From: Phenylobacterium sp.
GTDB taxonomy: Bacteria; Pseudomonadota; Alphaproteobacteria; Caulobacterales; Caulobacteraceae
DNA length: 64,000 bases
Assembly (NCBI RefSeq): GCF_004297125.1
Contig: NZ_SCVD01000039.1
Location: 62,001 to 126,000 of the forward strand
Reading direction: 5' to 3'
The position numbers were made by a program, and so were the translations under genes. Below the pieces are notes generated by a model, which had not been told where the DNA came from, made no database searches, and was given only the letters and a program-made list of their open reading frames with translations. Shown here piece after piece: positions 1 to 8,422 of this stretch (positions are counted from its first letter, which is position 1; each line of letters begins with the position of its first letter).

Positions 1-1
1 G

Positions 2-2554
2 TCGGAGGTGATCGGAGCCCTGGAGCGCAACAACGCCAACGTGGGCGCTGGCTACATTGAGCGCTTCGGCGAGCAGTACCTCGTCCGCGTGGCCGGCCAG
101 GCTGCCACACGGGAGGATCTGGGTGCGATCCTGATCGCCAACCGGGGCGGCGTGCCGGTGCGGGTGGCGGACATCGCCGACGTGATCATGGGTGAGGAAC
201 TGCGCACCGGGGCCGCCACGGAGAACGGCCAGGAGGTGGTGCTCGGGACGGTGATGATGCTCGTCGGCGAGAACAGCCGGACGGTGGCGCAGGCCGCTGC
301 GCAGCGCCTGGAAGAGGCCGGCAAGGCGCTTCCGGCCGGCGTCGTCGCCGAGCCGATCTATGACCGCACCGATCTCGTCGAGCGCGCCATCAAGACCGTC
401 GCGACCAATCTGGTCGAAGGCGCGCTGCTGGTCATCGTCGTGCTGTTCCTGCTGCTCGGGAACATCAGGGCGGCGCTGATCACCGCCGCCGTGATCCCGA
501 TCACCATGCTGATGACCATCACCGGGATGGTGCGCGGCGGCGTCTCCGGCAACCTGATGAGCCTGGGCGCCCTCGACTTCGGCCTGATCGTCGACGGCGC
601 GGTGATCATCGTCGAGAACTGCCTGCGCCGCTTCGGCGAGGCGCAGCACAGGCTCGGCCGTGTGCTGACCCGTGATGAGCGCTTCGACCTGGCGGCCACG
701 GCTTCGGGAGAGGTCATCCGGCCGTCGCTGTTCGGGGTGCTGATTATCACCCTGGTCTATGTGCCGATCTTCGCCCTCACCGGCGTCGAGGGGAAGATGT
801 TCCACCCCATGGCGGTCACGGTGGTCATGGCGTTGACCTTCGCGATCGTCCTGTCGCTGACCTTCGTGCCGGCGGCCGTGGCGCTCTTCGTGACCGGCCG
901 CGTGGAGGAGAAGGACTCCTTCTTCATGCGGGGTGCGCGCCGGCTCTACGAGCCGGCCCTCGCTACCGCCCTGCGCCTTCGGGTGGTGTTCGTCGCTGTC
1001 GCCGTGGCGCTCGTTGCCATTTCGGGCTTCGCCGCCAGCCGGATGGGATCGGAATTCGTCCCGAACCTCGACGAAGGCGATATCGCCATGCACGCGCTGC
1101 GCATCCCGGGCACCAGCCTGACCCAGGCCGTCCAGATGCAGACCGCCCTGGAGAAGCGGATCAAACAGTTCCCGGAGGTCGACCGGGTGGTCGCCAAGAT
1201 CGGCACCGCCGAGGTCGCCACAGATCCCATGCCGCCGTCCGTGGCTGACACCTTCATCATGCTGAAGGACCGCGAGGACTGGCCGGATCCGCGCAAGCCT
1301 AAGGCCCAACTCGTGGCTGAGATGCAGGCCGCCGTAGCGAAGATCCCCGGCAACAACTACGAGTTCACCCAGCCGATCCAGATGCGGTTCAACGAGCTGC
1401 TGTCGGGCGTGCGGGCGGATGTCGCCGTCAAGGTGTTCGGCGACGATCTCGATCAGCTGCTGACCCTCGGCAACGCGGTGAAGGAGGTCATCGAGGGAGT
1501 CGAGGGGGCCCAGGACGTGGGCGTCGAGCAGGTGACCGGCCTGCCGGTCCTGCAGATCACGCCGGACCGGGCGGCCCTCGCGCGCCTCGGCATCTCGCTG
1601 GCCGACGTTCAGGAGGTGGTCCAAGCCTCGGTGGGCGGCGTGGTCGCCGGCCAGGTGTTCGAGGGCGACCGCCGCTTCGACGTGGTCGTGCGCCTTCCGG
1701 AAGGCGTGCGGGGCGACACCGCCGCGATCGCGCGGCTGCAGATCCCGGTCCCCTCTGCCGGCGGGCGCTCGTTCGTGCCGCTGGAAGAGGTCGCCACCAT
1801 CGCGGTGGAGAAGGGGCCGAACCAGATCAGTCGCGAGGACGGCAAGCGACGGGTCGTGGTCACCGCCAACGTGCGCGGCCGCGACCTGGGGTCGTTCATC
1901 ACCGAGGCGCAGGCCAAGGTGGGCGCCGAGGTGGAGGTCCCGGCGGGCTACTGGATCAGCTACGGCGGCACCTTCGAGCAGCTGATCTCGGCGGCCAAGC
2001 GGCTGCAGCTGGTGGTGCCGGTGGTGCTGCTGCTGATCTTCGGCCTGCTCTTCGCCCTGTTCCGGTCGATCAAGGACAGCGCCATCGTCTTCTCCGGCGT
2101 GCCCCTGGCGCTGACCGGCGGCGTGGCGGCTCTGATGATGCGGGGCATGCCGCTGTCGATCTCCGCGGGCGTCGGGTTCATCGCGCTCTCGGGCGTGGCG
2201 GTGCTGAACGGCGTCGTGCTGGTCAGCTTCATTCGAGGCCTGATCGAAGAAGGCCAGGCGCCGCTCGACGCCATCCGCGAGGGCGCGCTCACACGCCTTC
2301 GCCCGGTGCTGATGACCGCGCTGGTGGCCAGCCTGGGGTTCGTGCCCATGGCGCTGAACGTGGGCGCCGGCGCCGAGGTCCAGCGCCCCCTGGCCACGGT
2401 GGTGATCGGGGGGATCATCTCCTCGACGTTGCTGACGCTGCTGGTGCTGCCGGCGCTCTACAGCCTCGTGCATGGCCGCGAGCGCGGGAGCGACTGGCCG
2501 AAACCCGCCTGGCTCGACCATCTGCCCTTCCGCAACGGCCGAAAGGCGGTGTGA
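2..2554 (+). CDS. CzcA-type heavy-metal efflux RND pump (5' end outside window)
   Basis: Inner-membrane proton-driven pump of the heavy-metal efflux RND family, the central part of a tripartite CzcCBA-like exporter of divalent cations such as Zn, Co, Ni or Cd. The reading frame is open to the window edge; about 849 residues are visible against roughly 1030-1060 for the family, so the N-terminus is missing. Seen: the proton-relay helix with LDFGLIVDGAVIIVEN (D...D...E pattern of CzcA), the periplasmic-loop motif GSEFVPNLDEGDIAMHA and the C-terminal membrane block ending in LVLPALYSLV. The DEGDIAMHALR form is CzcA-like rather than CusA-like. The membrane-fusion and outer-membrane partners presumably lie upstream. 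It is followed after about 80 nt by a HupE gene on the same strand. The exact metal cannot be read from sequence. Confidence 0.93.
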   Translation, partial: SEVIGALERNNANVGAGYIERFGEQYLVRVAGQAATREDLGAILIANRGGVPVRVADIADVIMGEELRTGAATENGQEVVLGTVMMLVGENSRTVAQAAAQRLEEAGKALPAGVVAEPIYDRTDLVERAIKTVATNLVEGALLVIVVLFLLLGNIRAALITAAVIPITMLMTITGMVRGGVSGNLMSLGALDFGLIVDGAVIIVENCLRRFGEAQHRLGRVLTRDERFDLAATASGEVIRPSLFGVLIITLVYVPIFALTGVEGKMFHPMAVTVVMALTFAIVLSLTFVPAAVALFVTGRVEEKDSFFMRGARRLYEPALATALRLRVVFVAVAVALVAISGFAASRMGSEFVPNLDEGDIAMHALRIPGTSLTQAVQMQTALEKRIKQFPEVDRVVAKIGTAEVATDPMPPSVADTFIMLKDREDWPDPRKPKAQLVAEMQAAVAKIPGNNYEFTQPIQMRFNELLSGVRADVAVKVFGDDLDQLLTLGNAVKEVIEGVEGAQDVGVEQVTGLPVLQITPDRAALARLGISLADVQEVVQASVGGVVAGQVFEGDRRFDVVVRLPEGVRGDTAAIARLQIPVPSAGGRSFVPLEEVATIAVEKGPNQISREDGKRRVVVTANVRGRDLGSFITEAQAKVGAEVEVPAGYWISYGGTFEQLISAAKRLQLVVPVVLLLIFGLLFALFRSIKDSAIVFSGVPLALTGGVAALMMRGMPLSISAGVGFIALSGVAVLNGVVLVSFIRGLIEEGQAPLDAIREGALTRLRPVLMTALVASLGFVPMALNVGAGAEVQRPLATVVIGGIISSTLLTLLVLPALYSLVHGRERGSDWPKPAWLDHLPFRNGRKAV

Positions 2555-2635
2555 CCTTCGCCCCCCTCACACCGTCCGGGCGGCCGCTTGTCGGGAGCGG
2601 CCGCCCACCCCTCCGGCTTCACCGAGGTTCGCGCC

Positions 2636-3355
2636 ATGCTTCAAGCGAGCATTCTGCTCAGATGGCGATCAGCCATCCTCCTTCTCCTCATGCTGGTCCT
2701 GCTGCTGATTGACGGCGCCCTCTCCGAGGCCCTGGCCCACGGGGTCGCCGAGGGTGACAAGGGCTACATCCAGGAGACGACCGGCGTGGTCTTCCTGCCG
2801 TTCGTCTACCTGGGGGCCAAGCACATGGTCACCGGCTACGACCACCTGCTGTTCCTGTTCGGGGTGATCTTCTTCCTCTATCGGATGAAGGACATCGGCA
2901 TCTACGTGACCATGTTCGCCGTGGGTCACTCGACCACCCTGTTGCTGGGGGTGCTCACGGGCGTCAGCGTCTCAAGCTACCTGATCGATGCGATCATCGG
3001 CCTGTCGGTCGTCTACAAGGCGCTCGACAACCTGGGCGCCTTTCAGCGCTGGTTCGGGGTGCAGCCGAACACCAAGGCCGCGACCCTGATCTTCGGCCTG
3101 TTCCACGGCTTCGGACTGGCGACCAAGCTGCAGGACTTCCAGCTCTCTCCCGACGGCCTCGTCTGGAACCTCATCGGCTTCAACATCGGCGTCGAGCTGG
3201 GCCAGCTCCTGGCGCTTGGCGCCATCCTCATCGTCATGGGCTTCTGGCGACGGACGGACGGCTTCTGGAAGCACGCCTACCTCGCCAACGTCGTCCTCAT
3301 GAGCCTCGGCTTCATCCTGACGGGCTACCAGCTCGTCGGCTTTTTCGTCGTCTGA
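2636..3355 (+). CDS. HupE/UreJ-family membrane protein, copy 1
   Basis: Polytopic membrane protein of the HupE/UreJ_2 family, whose characterised members are linked to nickel or cobalt permeation. The ATG at 2636 (239 residues) is chosen because a GAGG box lies about 8 nt upstream and a hydrophobic signal-like segment follows at once; an in-frame TTG at 2588 has no such support. Conserved His-rich stretches are visible: YLGAKHMVTGYDHLLFLF, VGHSTTLLLG and LFHGFGLATKLQ, the likely metal ligands in membrane helices. The YKALDNLG...FGVQPN block is shared with the two other HupE copies in this window. It is followed after 13 nt by its anchor-protein partner. Placement behind a CzcA pump suggests a metal role, but the direction of transport is unknown. 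Confidence 0.85.
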   Translation: MLQASILLRWRSAILLLLMLVLLLIDGALSEALAHGVAEGDKGYIQETTGVVFLPFVYLGAKHMVTGYDHLLFLFGVIFFLYRMKDIGIYVTMFAVGHSTTLLLGVLTGVSVSSYLIDAIIGLSVVYKALDNLGAFQRWFGVQPNTKAATLIFGLFHGFGLATKLQDFQLSPDGLVWNLIGFNIGVELGQLLALGAILIVMGFWRRTDGFWKHAYLANVVLMSLGFILTGYQLVGFFVV

Positions 3356-3368
3356 CGGGAGATCCCTC

Positions 3369-3992
3369 ATGCACAACGCCAACAAGCCCCGTCTGTCCGA
3401 ACTGCCCACCACGGGCCAGCTGCTGAAGTCCACGGTCCTGGCGGCCGGCGTGGCCGGCGCCCTCCTGGTCACGGTCGTGCTGCCCGCCGAGTATGGGGTC
3501 GATCCCACCCGCGTCGGCTCGGTGCTCGGCCTGACCGACATGGGCCGGATCAAGCGCCAGCTGGCCGCTGAGGCGGAGGTGGCAACCCGGGCTGAAGCCG
3601 CGTCGACGGCGCCGGCGCCGGCGGCGGCGCCTCCCGCTGCCGCCGGCGCCGCGGCGCCTGCCACGCCGGCGATGGGGGCGCGGTCGGACAGGACCGTGAT
3701 CACGCTGAAGCCGAACGCCGCCGCCGAGATCAAGCTGGTGATGGAGGAGGGTGCGCGGGCGCGGTTCGTCTGGTCGAGCAGCGGCGGCAAGGTCAACTTC
3801 GACACCCACGCCGACCGTCCGGGTGTCAACTACCACGGCTACGGAAAGGGCTCCTCGCAGCGCGAGGCGGGCGAGCTTACCGCCGCCTTCACCGGCAGCC
3901 ACGGCTGGTTCTGGCGCAACCGCACCGGCAAGACCGTGACCGTCACGCTGGAAACGTCCGGCGCCTACAGCGAGGTCAAGCGCGTGGTCTGA
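3369..3992 (+). CDS. HupE-associated membrane-anchored periplasmic protein, copy 1
   Basis: 207-residue protein with one N-terminal membrane helix (about residues 20-40, ending in VVLPAEYGVDPTRVG), an Ala/Pro-rich linker (about 75-100) and a C-terminal periplasmic beta-rich domain. The helix-flanking LPAEY...DP motif and the C-terminal GSHGWFWRN segment recur in the partners of the other two HupE genes here, so this is a family. His residues in NFDTHADRPG, NYHGYG and SHGW are candidate metal ligands. Translated right after HupE, it probably forms a complex with it. No enzymatic signature is visible; the function is unknown. This copy is the most divergent of the three and has a longer Ala/Pro linker. 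Confidence 0.75.
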   Translation: MHNANKPRLSELPTTGQLLKSTVLAAGVAGALLVTVVLPAEYGVDPTRVGSVLGLTDMGRIKRQLAAEAEVATRAEAASTAPAPAAAPPAAAGAAAPATPAMGARSDRTVITLKPNAAAEIKLVMEEGARARFVWSSSGGKVNFDTHADRPGVNYHGYGKGSSQREAGELTAAFTGSHGWFWRNRTGKTVTVTLETSGAYSEVKRVV

Positions 3993-4039
3993 CCGGCCGC
4001 GTCGGCCCGCCCGCGGCAAAGGACGTCGAGGAACCTTCG

Positions 4040-5365
4040 ATGCTGAGCATCCTTTCCAACTTCACCTATCGGCGCCTGTTCCTGGCTCAGGTGATCGCCC
4101 TCGTCGGAACGGGCCTGGCCACCGTCGCCCTGGGCCTCCTCGCCTACGACCTCGCCGGCGCCGATGCGGGCGCGTTGCTGGGCGGGGCCCTGGCGATCAA
4201 GATGCTGGCCTACATCGGCGTGGGTCCGATCGTGAACGCCTTCGTGGACCGGCTGCCGCGCCGCGCTTTCCTGGTGGCTATGGACCTGGTCCGTGCGGCC
4301 ATCGCGCTCGCGCTGCCGTTCGTCACCGAGATCTGGCAGATCTACGTCCTGATCTTCCTCCTGCAGTCCGCCTCGGCCGCCTTCACGCCCACCTTCCAGG
4401 CCGCCATCCCGGACATCTTGCCCGACGAGAAGGACTACACCCGCGCGCTCTCGCTCTCGCGGCTGGCCTACGACCTGGAGAGCCTCGTCAGCCCGATCCT
4501 GGCCGCCGCCCTGCTGACCCTGATCAGCTTCCACTGGCTGTTCGGCGGCACGGTGGTCGGGTTCCTCGCCTCGGCGGCGCTGGTGGTGTCCGTCGCGGTC
4601 CCGCAGCCCAGGCCCGCGCCACGGATCGGCGGGATCTATGCCCGCACGACCCGCGGGACCCGCATCTACCTGAAGACCCCGCGCCTGCGAGGCCTGCTGG
4701 CGCTGAACCTGGCCGCTGCGGCGGCCGGCGCGATGGTGATCGTCAACACGGTGGTCTACGTCCGCACCGTGCTGGGACGCGGCGCCGACGACGTGGCGCT
4801 GGCGCTGGCGGCCTTCGGCGGGGGCTCGATGGCGGCCGCGCTGGTGCTGCCGCGCGTGCTGGACCGGATCAAGGACCGCCCGGTCATGCTCGCCGCGGCC
4901 GGGCTCCTGGTGGCCGGACTGCTCGCCCTGGCGATGCAGGCGTTTTCCCCCGCCTTCGATCCGTGGGCGGCGCTGCTCGCGGGCTGGGCGGTCCTGGGGG
5001 TCGGCTACTCAGCCGTGCTGACGCCGTCGGGCCGGCTGCTGCGCCGCTCGGCGAACCCTGAGGACCGCAGCGCGCTGTTCGCCGCGCAGTTCGCGCTCTC
5101 GCACGCCTGCTGGCTCGTGACCTACCTCGTCGCCGGCCAGCTGGGCGCGCAGGCGGGCATGGGATGGACGATGATCGCGCTGGCGGGGCTGGCCGCCCTG
5201 GGCGTCCTGGCCGCGCTCGTGACCTGGCCGCGACGCGATCCTCAGGCGCTTACGCACGAGCACGCGGACCTTCCGCCGGACCATCCGCATCTGGCGGGTG
5301 CGCGGCAAGCGCACGCCCATGACTACGTGATCGACGATCTCCACCACGCCTGGCCCCGCGGATGA
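4040..5365 (+). CDS. MFS transporter (EntS/MFS_3-like exporter)
   Basis: 441-residue integral membrane protein with about 12 predicted helices. It starts at the ATG preceded by a GAGGAA ribosome-binding site. The N-terminal LSNFTYRRLFLAQVIALVGTGLATVALGLLAYDLAG and the loop-2 region FVDRLPRRAFLVAMDLVRA fit the MFS_3/EntS-type group of drug or siderophore exporters. The hydrophilic C-terminal tail is His-rich (LTHEHADLPPDHPHL and HAHDY), a feature often seen in metal exporters. It sits between two HupE/anchor pairs on the same strand, so export of a metal or metal chelate is plausible; this is inference from context and the tail only. Confidence 0.8.
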   Translation: MLSILSNFTYRRLFLAQVIALVGTGLATVALGLLAYDLAGADAGALLGGALAIKMLAYIGVGPIVNAFVDRLPRRAFLVAMDLVRAAIALALPFVTEIWQIYVLIFLLQSASAAFTPTFQAAIPDILPDEKDYTRALSLSRLAYDLESLVSPILAAALLTLISFHWLFGGTVVGFLASAALVVSVAVPQPRPAPRIGGIYARTTRGTRIYLKTPRLRGLLALNLAAAAAGAMVIVNTVVYVRTVLGRGADDVALALAAFGGGSMAAALVLPRVLDRIKDRPVMLAAAGLLVAGLLALAMQAFSPAFDPWAALLAGWAVLGVGYSAVLTPSGRLLRRSANPEDRSALFAAQFALSHACWLVTYLVAGQLGAQAGMGWTMIALAGLAALGVLAALVTWPRRDPQALTHEHADLPPDHPHLAGARQAHAHDYVIDDLHHAWPRG

Positions 5366-5388
5366 CACGAGGATCGATGCGCCATCGC

Positions 5389-5403
5389 GTAACCGTAACC
5401 GTA
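5389..5403. repeat. Short tandem GTAACC repeat upstream of HupE copy 2
   Basis: Two and a half perfect copies of GTAACC lie just after the stop of the MFS gene and about 43 nt before the chosen HupE start. It could be a protein-binding site or part of a promoter; nothing proves this. Confidence 0.3.
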
Positions 5404-5445
5404 CTGAAACGGGCGCCCGGCGGTCGCCGTGCTAGCCAGGGTCAC

Positions 5446-6162
5446 ATGATGAGCCCGCGAACCGACGTGCGTGCGGTGTGCGCCGTGCTGATGATCCTGA
5501 CCGGCCTGGCCTGGGCGGGCGCGGCGCTGGCTCACAACATCGGCGGGACGGACGCGGCCTTCGTCGCCGCCACCCGCGGGCCCGACCCGATCCCCTTCGC
5601 CTATCTCGGCGCCAAGCACATGGTGACCGGCTACGACCACCTGCTGTTCCTGGTGGGTGTGATCTTCTTCCTGTTCCGGCTCCGGCAGATCGCGCTCTAC
5701 GTCAGCCTGTTTTCCCTGGGCCACTCGCTGACCCTGCTGGCGGGCGTGTTCTTAGACCTGCACGTCTCTCCGCACCTCGTGGACGCGGTGATCGGGCTGT
5801 CGGTGGCCTACAAGGCCTTCGACAACCTGGGCGGCTTCCGGACGCTGTTCGGGGTGCAGCCCGACACCCGCGTGGCAGTGTTCGGCTTCGGCCTGATCCA
5901 CGGGTTCGGCCTGGCCACCAAGCTGCAGGCCCTGAACCTTAATCCCGACGGCCTGCTCGCCAACCTGGTGTCGTTCAACCTGGGCGTCGAGCTGGGCCAG
6001 ATCCTGGCCTTGTCGCTGATCCTGGTGGCCATGACCCTCTGGCGACGCTCGCCGCTGTTCGCGCGGACGGCGGCGGGAGCGAACGTCCTGCTGATGCTGG
6101 CGGGCTTCGTCCTCGCCGGCCAGCAGCTGGCGGGATACATCTTCGGTGGAGCGGTGACATGA
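5446..6162 (+). CDS. HupE/UreJ-family membrane protein, copy 2
   Basis: 238-residue HupE/UreJ_2 permease-like protein. The ATGATG at 5446 is taken because it is followed by a signal-like hydrophobic segment; an upstream ATG at 5362 would add 28 arginine-rich residues with no domain and overlap the MFS stop. Mature-end motif AHNIGGTDAAFVAA is followed by YLGAKHMVTGYDHLLFLV, LGHSLTLLAG and LIHGFGLATKLQ, giving the conserved intramembrane His pattern. The DNA and protein closely match the HupE gene at 57738-58460, including 56 of 57 identical bases at 5808-5864. The stop overlaps the start of the anchor protein by 4 nt, so translation is coupled. Metal specificity is unknown. Confidence 0.85.
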   Translation: MMSPRTDVRAVCAVLMILTGLAWAGAALAHNIGGTDAAFVAATRGPDPIPFAYLGAKHMVTGYDHLLFLVGVIFFLFRLRQIALYVSLFSLGHSLTLLAGVFLDLHVSPHLVDAVIGLSVAYKAFDNLGGFRTLFGVQPDTRVAVFGFGLIHGFGLATKLQALNLNPDGLLANLVSFNLGVELGQILALSLILVAMTLWRRSPLFARTAAGANVLLMLAGFVLAGQQLAGYIFGGAVT

Positions 6163-6839
6163 GCGCAAACGAGCAACCGGGCCGGCCCATGGCGAAGGGG
6201 CGGCTCCTCCTGGCGACGCTCGGCGCCCTGGTCCTGGGGAGCCTGATCGTGCTGGGCGCGATCCTGCCGGCGGAGTTCAACAGGGACCCGCTGGGCTTCG
6301 GCAAGCTTTCGGGGCTCTCGCGTCTCTGGGCGCCCGAGGACCAGCAGGTGGACACCACGGCCGGGGCGGCGCGGGCGCGCGAGTACGAGGCCAGCTTCCG
6401 CAGCGATGTGATCGAGATCCCGCTGGGCGACTTCATGGCCGGGGCCGACAAGTCCGAGCTCGAGTACAAGGTGCGGATGAAGAAGGACGCCACCCTGATC
6501 TACTCCTGGGAGGTGGTCGGGGCCAGCGACGCGCGGGACTTCCGCTTCGACCAGCACGGCCACACGACGCCGAAGCCGGGGGAGGCGATGGCCGTCTCGA
6601 CCTGGAAGCAGGCCTTCGGGCTCAAGCAGAACGGCGCGCTGACCGCGCCCTTCGACGGCATCCAGGGCTGGCAGTTCTCCAACTCCGGCGAGAAGCCCGT
6701 GGTCGTGCGCCTGAGGTTGGCCGGTTTCTACGACCTCGTGCCCGCGGGCCAGCCGGGCAACGAGGCGGGCATCGTCCCAAACGCGCCGGCCGCGGCGGCT
6801 CGCCCCGAGGCCGCGTCGGCCCAGACGGCGAATCCCTGA
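6159..6839 (+). CDS. HupE-associated membrane-anchored periplasmic protein, copy 2
   Basis: 226-residue protein. A single N-terminal membrane helix (about residues 15-37) ends in ILPAEFNRDPLGFGKLSGLSRLW, nearly the same as the copy at 58460-59134. The periplasmic domain carries YSWEVVGASDARDFRFDQHGH and FDGIQGWQFSN; the His of the FDxHGH motif is conserved while the His of the HGW motif is Gln here. The start overlaps the HupE stop (ATGA), a strong sign of a joint complex. The last 112 nt overlap, tail to tail, a gene on the opposite strand (6728-7354). Function unknown; a periplasmic metal-binding or gating partner of HupE is the best guess. Confidence 0.78.
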   Translation: MSANEQPGRPMAKGRLLLATLGALVLGSLIVLGAILPAEFNRDPLGFGKLSGLSRLWAPEDQQVDTTAGAARAREYEASFRSDVIEIPLGDFMAGADKSELEYKVRMKKDATLIYSWEVVGASDARDFRFDQHGHTTPKPGEAMAVSTWKQAFGLKQNGALTAPFDGIQGWQFSNSGEKPVVVRLRLAGFYDLVPAGQPGNEAGIVPNAPAAAARPEAASAQTANP

Positions 6840-7354
6840 GGCGCCGCCGCCGCCTGGCGCGCCCGAACGGTCGCCTCGTCGAAAAGCAGGGCGCGGAGCA
6901 CGCCGCCGGAGACCGGTCCCGACGGCGCGAACGCGGCGGGGACGCCGGGGGCCGTGACAAGCGCGCCGCCCAGAGGGAGGGCGAACGGCGGCTGGCCCGG
7001 AAGGCGCAGGTGCGGCCGTCCCACGCCGATCATCACCCATATCGCGAACGCCTGGTCATCGGCCCCGTCGGCGCCCGGAGGGGCTGCGCCGGCCGCGTCC
7101 CTGTCCGCGAACCAGGGCGTGGTGATGCGGGTAAGCCTTGCGCCGAACGCCGCGCGGACCGCGGGCAGGACGCGGCGGCCGATGCAGGTCGCGGTCGCGC
7201 CCTGAAGCAGGGGGTCGCACAGGTGGTCCTGGAACGCGCCGCCCAGGGTCTCCGTGCGCAGCCGCCCGCACAGGTCGGCCGCGAAGACGTCGTCGATCCG
7301 CAGGGCGCGACGGGGTCCCTGCGCGGCGGGCGGCGAGGGCGTCCCCGCAATCAC
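6728..7354 (-). CDS. Unknown protein, possible degenerate 2OG-Fe(II) oxygenase fold
   Basis: 208-residue protein, last gene of the minus-strand operon that begins with the PLP enzyme at 12676. Its ATG overlaps the stop of the XRE gene by 4 nt, supporting a real gene. The N-terminus (RIDDVFAADLCGRL) and the C-terminal pattern GGALVTAPG...AFAPSGPVSGGVLRALLFD resemble the start and the last strands of 2-oxoglutarate/Fe(II) oxygenases, but I see no clear HxD...H iron triad, so it would be inactive or something else. The tail from about residue 172 is low-complexity and overlaps the convergent anchor gene. I do not recognise the family with confidence. Confidence 0.5.
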   Translation of the reverse strand: MIAGTPSPPAAQGPRRALRIDDVFAADLCGRLRTETLGGAFQDHLCDPLLQGATATCIGRRVLPAVRAAFGARLTRITTPWFADRDAAGAAPPGADGADDQAFAIWVMIGVGRPHLRLPGQPPFALPLGGALVTAPGVPAAFAPSGPVSGGVLRALLFDEATVRARQAAAAPQGFAVWADAASGRAAAAGAFGTMPASLPGWPAGTRS

Positions 7355-7656
7355 CGGCCCAGCGGCGCCGCCCGCGCCTCGGGTTCGTCAGGAGCGGGAT
7401 CCGCGAGACCCGCGGTGGCGGCGCGGAACAGCTGCACGGGGTCCGCGCCCAGGGACGTGGCGATCACGAAGAATTCGAGCAGCTCGACGCGGCGCTGTCC
7501 GCGCTCGATCATCGAGATGTGCGACGGGCATTTGCCGATGCGCGCCGCGAGCTCGCGCTGCGGGACGCCGGCCCTGCGCCGCGCCCGGATCAGCGCCTCG
7601 CGAACCGTGCGGTAGGCCGGGCTGAACACCGGGCTCGGCTGGCGCGAGAAGGCCAT
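7351..7656 (-). CDS. XRE-family helix-turn-helix regulator (ABC operon)
   Basis: 101-residue protein with a Cro/C1-type HTH at about residues 16-62: RTVREALIRARRRAGVPQRE followed by LAARIGKCPSHISMIERGQR, which contains the recognition helix. The C-terminal 30 residues are disordered-looking. It begins 4 nt after the stop of the ATP-binding protein gene and overlaps the next gene by 4 nt, so it is co-transcribed with the amino-acid transporter. It may regulate this operon or its downstream partner. The target site is not identified. Confidence 0.75.
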   Translation of the reverse strand: MAFSRQPSPVFSPAYRTVREALIRARRRAGVPQRELAARIGKCPSHISMIERGQRRVELLEFFVIATSLGADPVQLFRAATAGLADPAPDEPEARAAPLGR

Positions 7657-7660
7657 CGCC

Positions 7661-8422
7661 TCAGTGCATCAACTGGCCGAGGAAGGCGCGCGTCCGCTCA
7701 TGGCGCGGCGACTCGAAGAAGGCGTCGGGTTCGGCGCTCTCCACGATCTGCCCCTGGTCCATGAACACCACCCGGTCCGCAGCCTGCCGGGCGAAGCCCA
7801 TCTCGTGGGTCACCACCAACATGGTCATGCCGTCGTTGGCGAGGCCGATCATCGTCTCCAGCACCTCCTTGACCATCTCCGGGTCCAGGGCCGAGGTCGG
7901 TTCGTCGAAGAGCATGATCTTCGGGTCGAGGCAGAGCGAACGCGCGATCGCGACGCGCTGCTGCTGGCCGCCCGACAGCTGGCCCGGGTACTTGTGCGCC
8001 TGTTCCGGGATGCGGACCCGCTCGAGGAGGGCCATGGCGCGCGCTTCCGCTTCGGCGCGGTTCTGTCGCGCCACCGAGACCGGCGCCAGGACGCAGTTCT
8101 CGAGCACGGTCAGGTGCGGGAACAGGTTGAAGCTCTGGAACACCATGCCGACCTCGCGGCGGATGGCGTTGAGTTGCCGCGGTTCGCTGCCCGCGCGCAC
8201 GCCGTTGACGACGATCTCCCCGTCTTGGTGCCGCTCCAGCTGGTTGATGCAGCGGATGAGCGTGGACTTGCCGGAGCCCGATGGCCCGCAGATCACGATG
8301 CGCTCGCCGGGCGCCACGCGGAGGTCGACACCGCGCAGCGCATGAAAGTCGCCGAACCACTTGTGCACGCCGCGCAGTTCGACGGCGCTGTCCGCCGGGG
8401 CGGAGGTCTGGGCGAAGCTCAT
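7661..8422 (-). CDS. aapP: Polar amino-acid ABC transporter ATP-binding protein (AapP-like)
   Basis: 253-residue ATPase of the PAAT/GlnQ group that powers amino-acid import. Domains in order: Walker A GPSGSGKST at about 46-54, Q-loop in MVFQSFNLFPHLTVLEN, signature LSGGQQQR, Walker B IMLFDEPTSALDPE and the switch His in VVTHEMGFA. The ATG at 8422 overlaps the stop of the permease gene (ATGA), which fixes the start. Closest in style to AapP/BztD of alphaproteobacteria. It cooperates with the two permeases and the lipoprotein just upstream. The substrate is not determined by this subunit. Confidence 0.92.
   Translation of the reverse strand: MSFAQTSAPADSAVELRGVHKWFGDFHALRGVDLRVAPGERIVICGPSGSGKSTLIRCINQLERHQDGEIVVNGVRAGSEPRQLNAIRREVGMVFQSFNLFPHLTVLENCVLAPVSVARQNRAEAEARAMALLERVRIPEQAHKYPGQLSGGQQQRVAIARSLCLDPKIMLFDEPTSALDPEMVKEVLETMIGLANDGMTMLVVTHEMGFARQAADRVVFMDQGQIVESAEPDAFFESPRHERTRAFLGQLMH

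Noticed and set aside
5362..5445. N-terminal extension of HupE copy 2
   Set aside because: Arg-rich, no homology to the other copies, and it would displace the signal peptide; ATG at 5446 is preferred.
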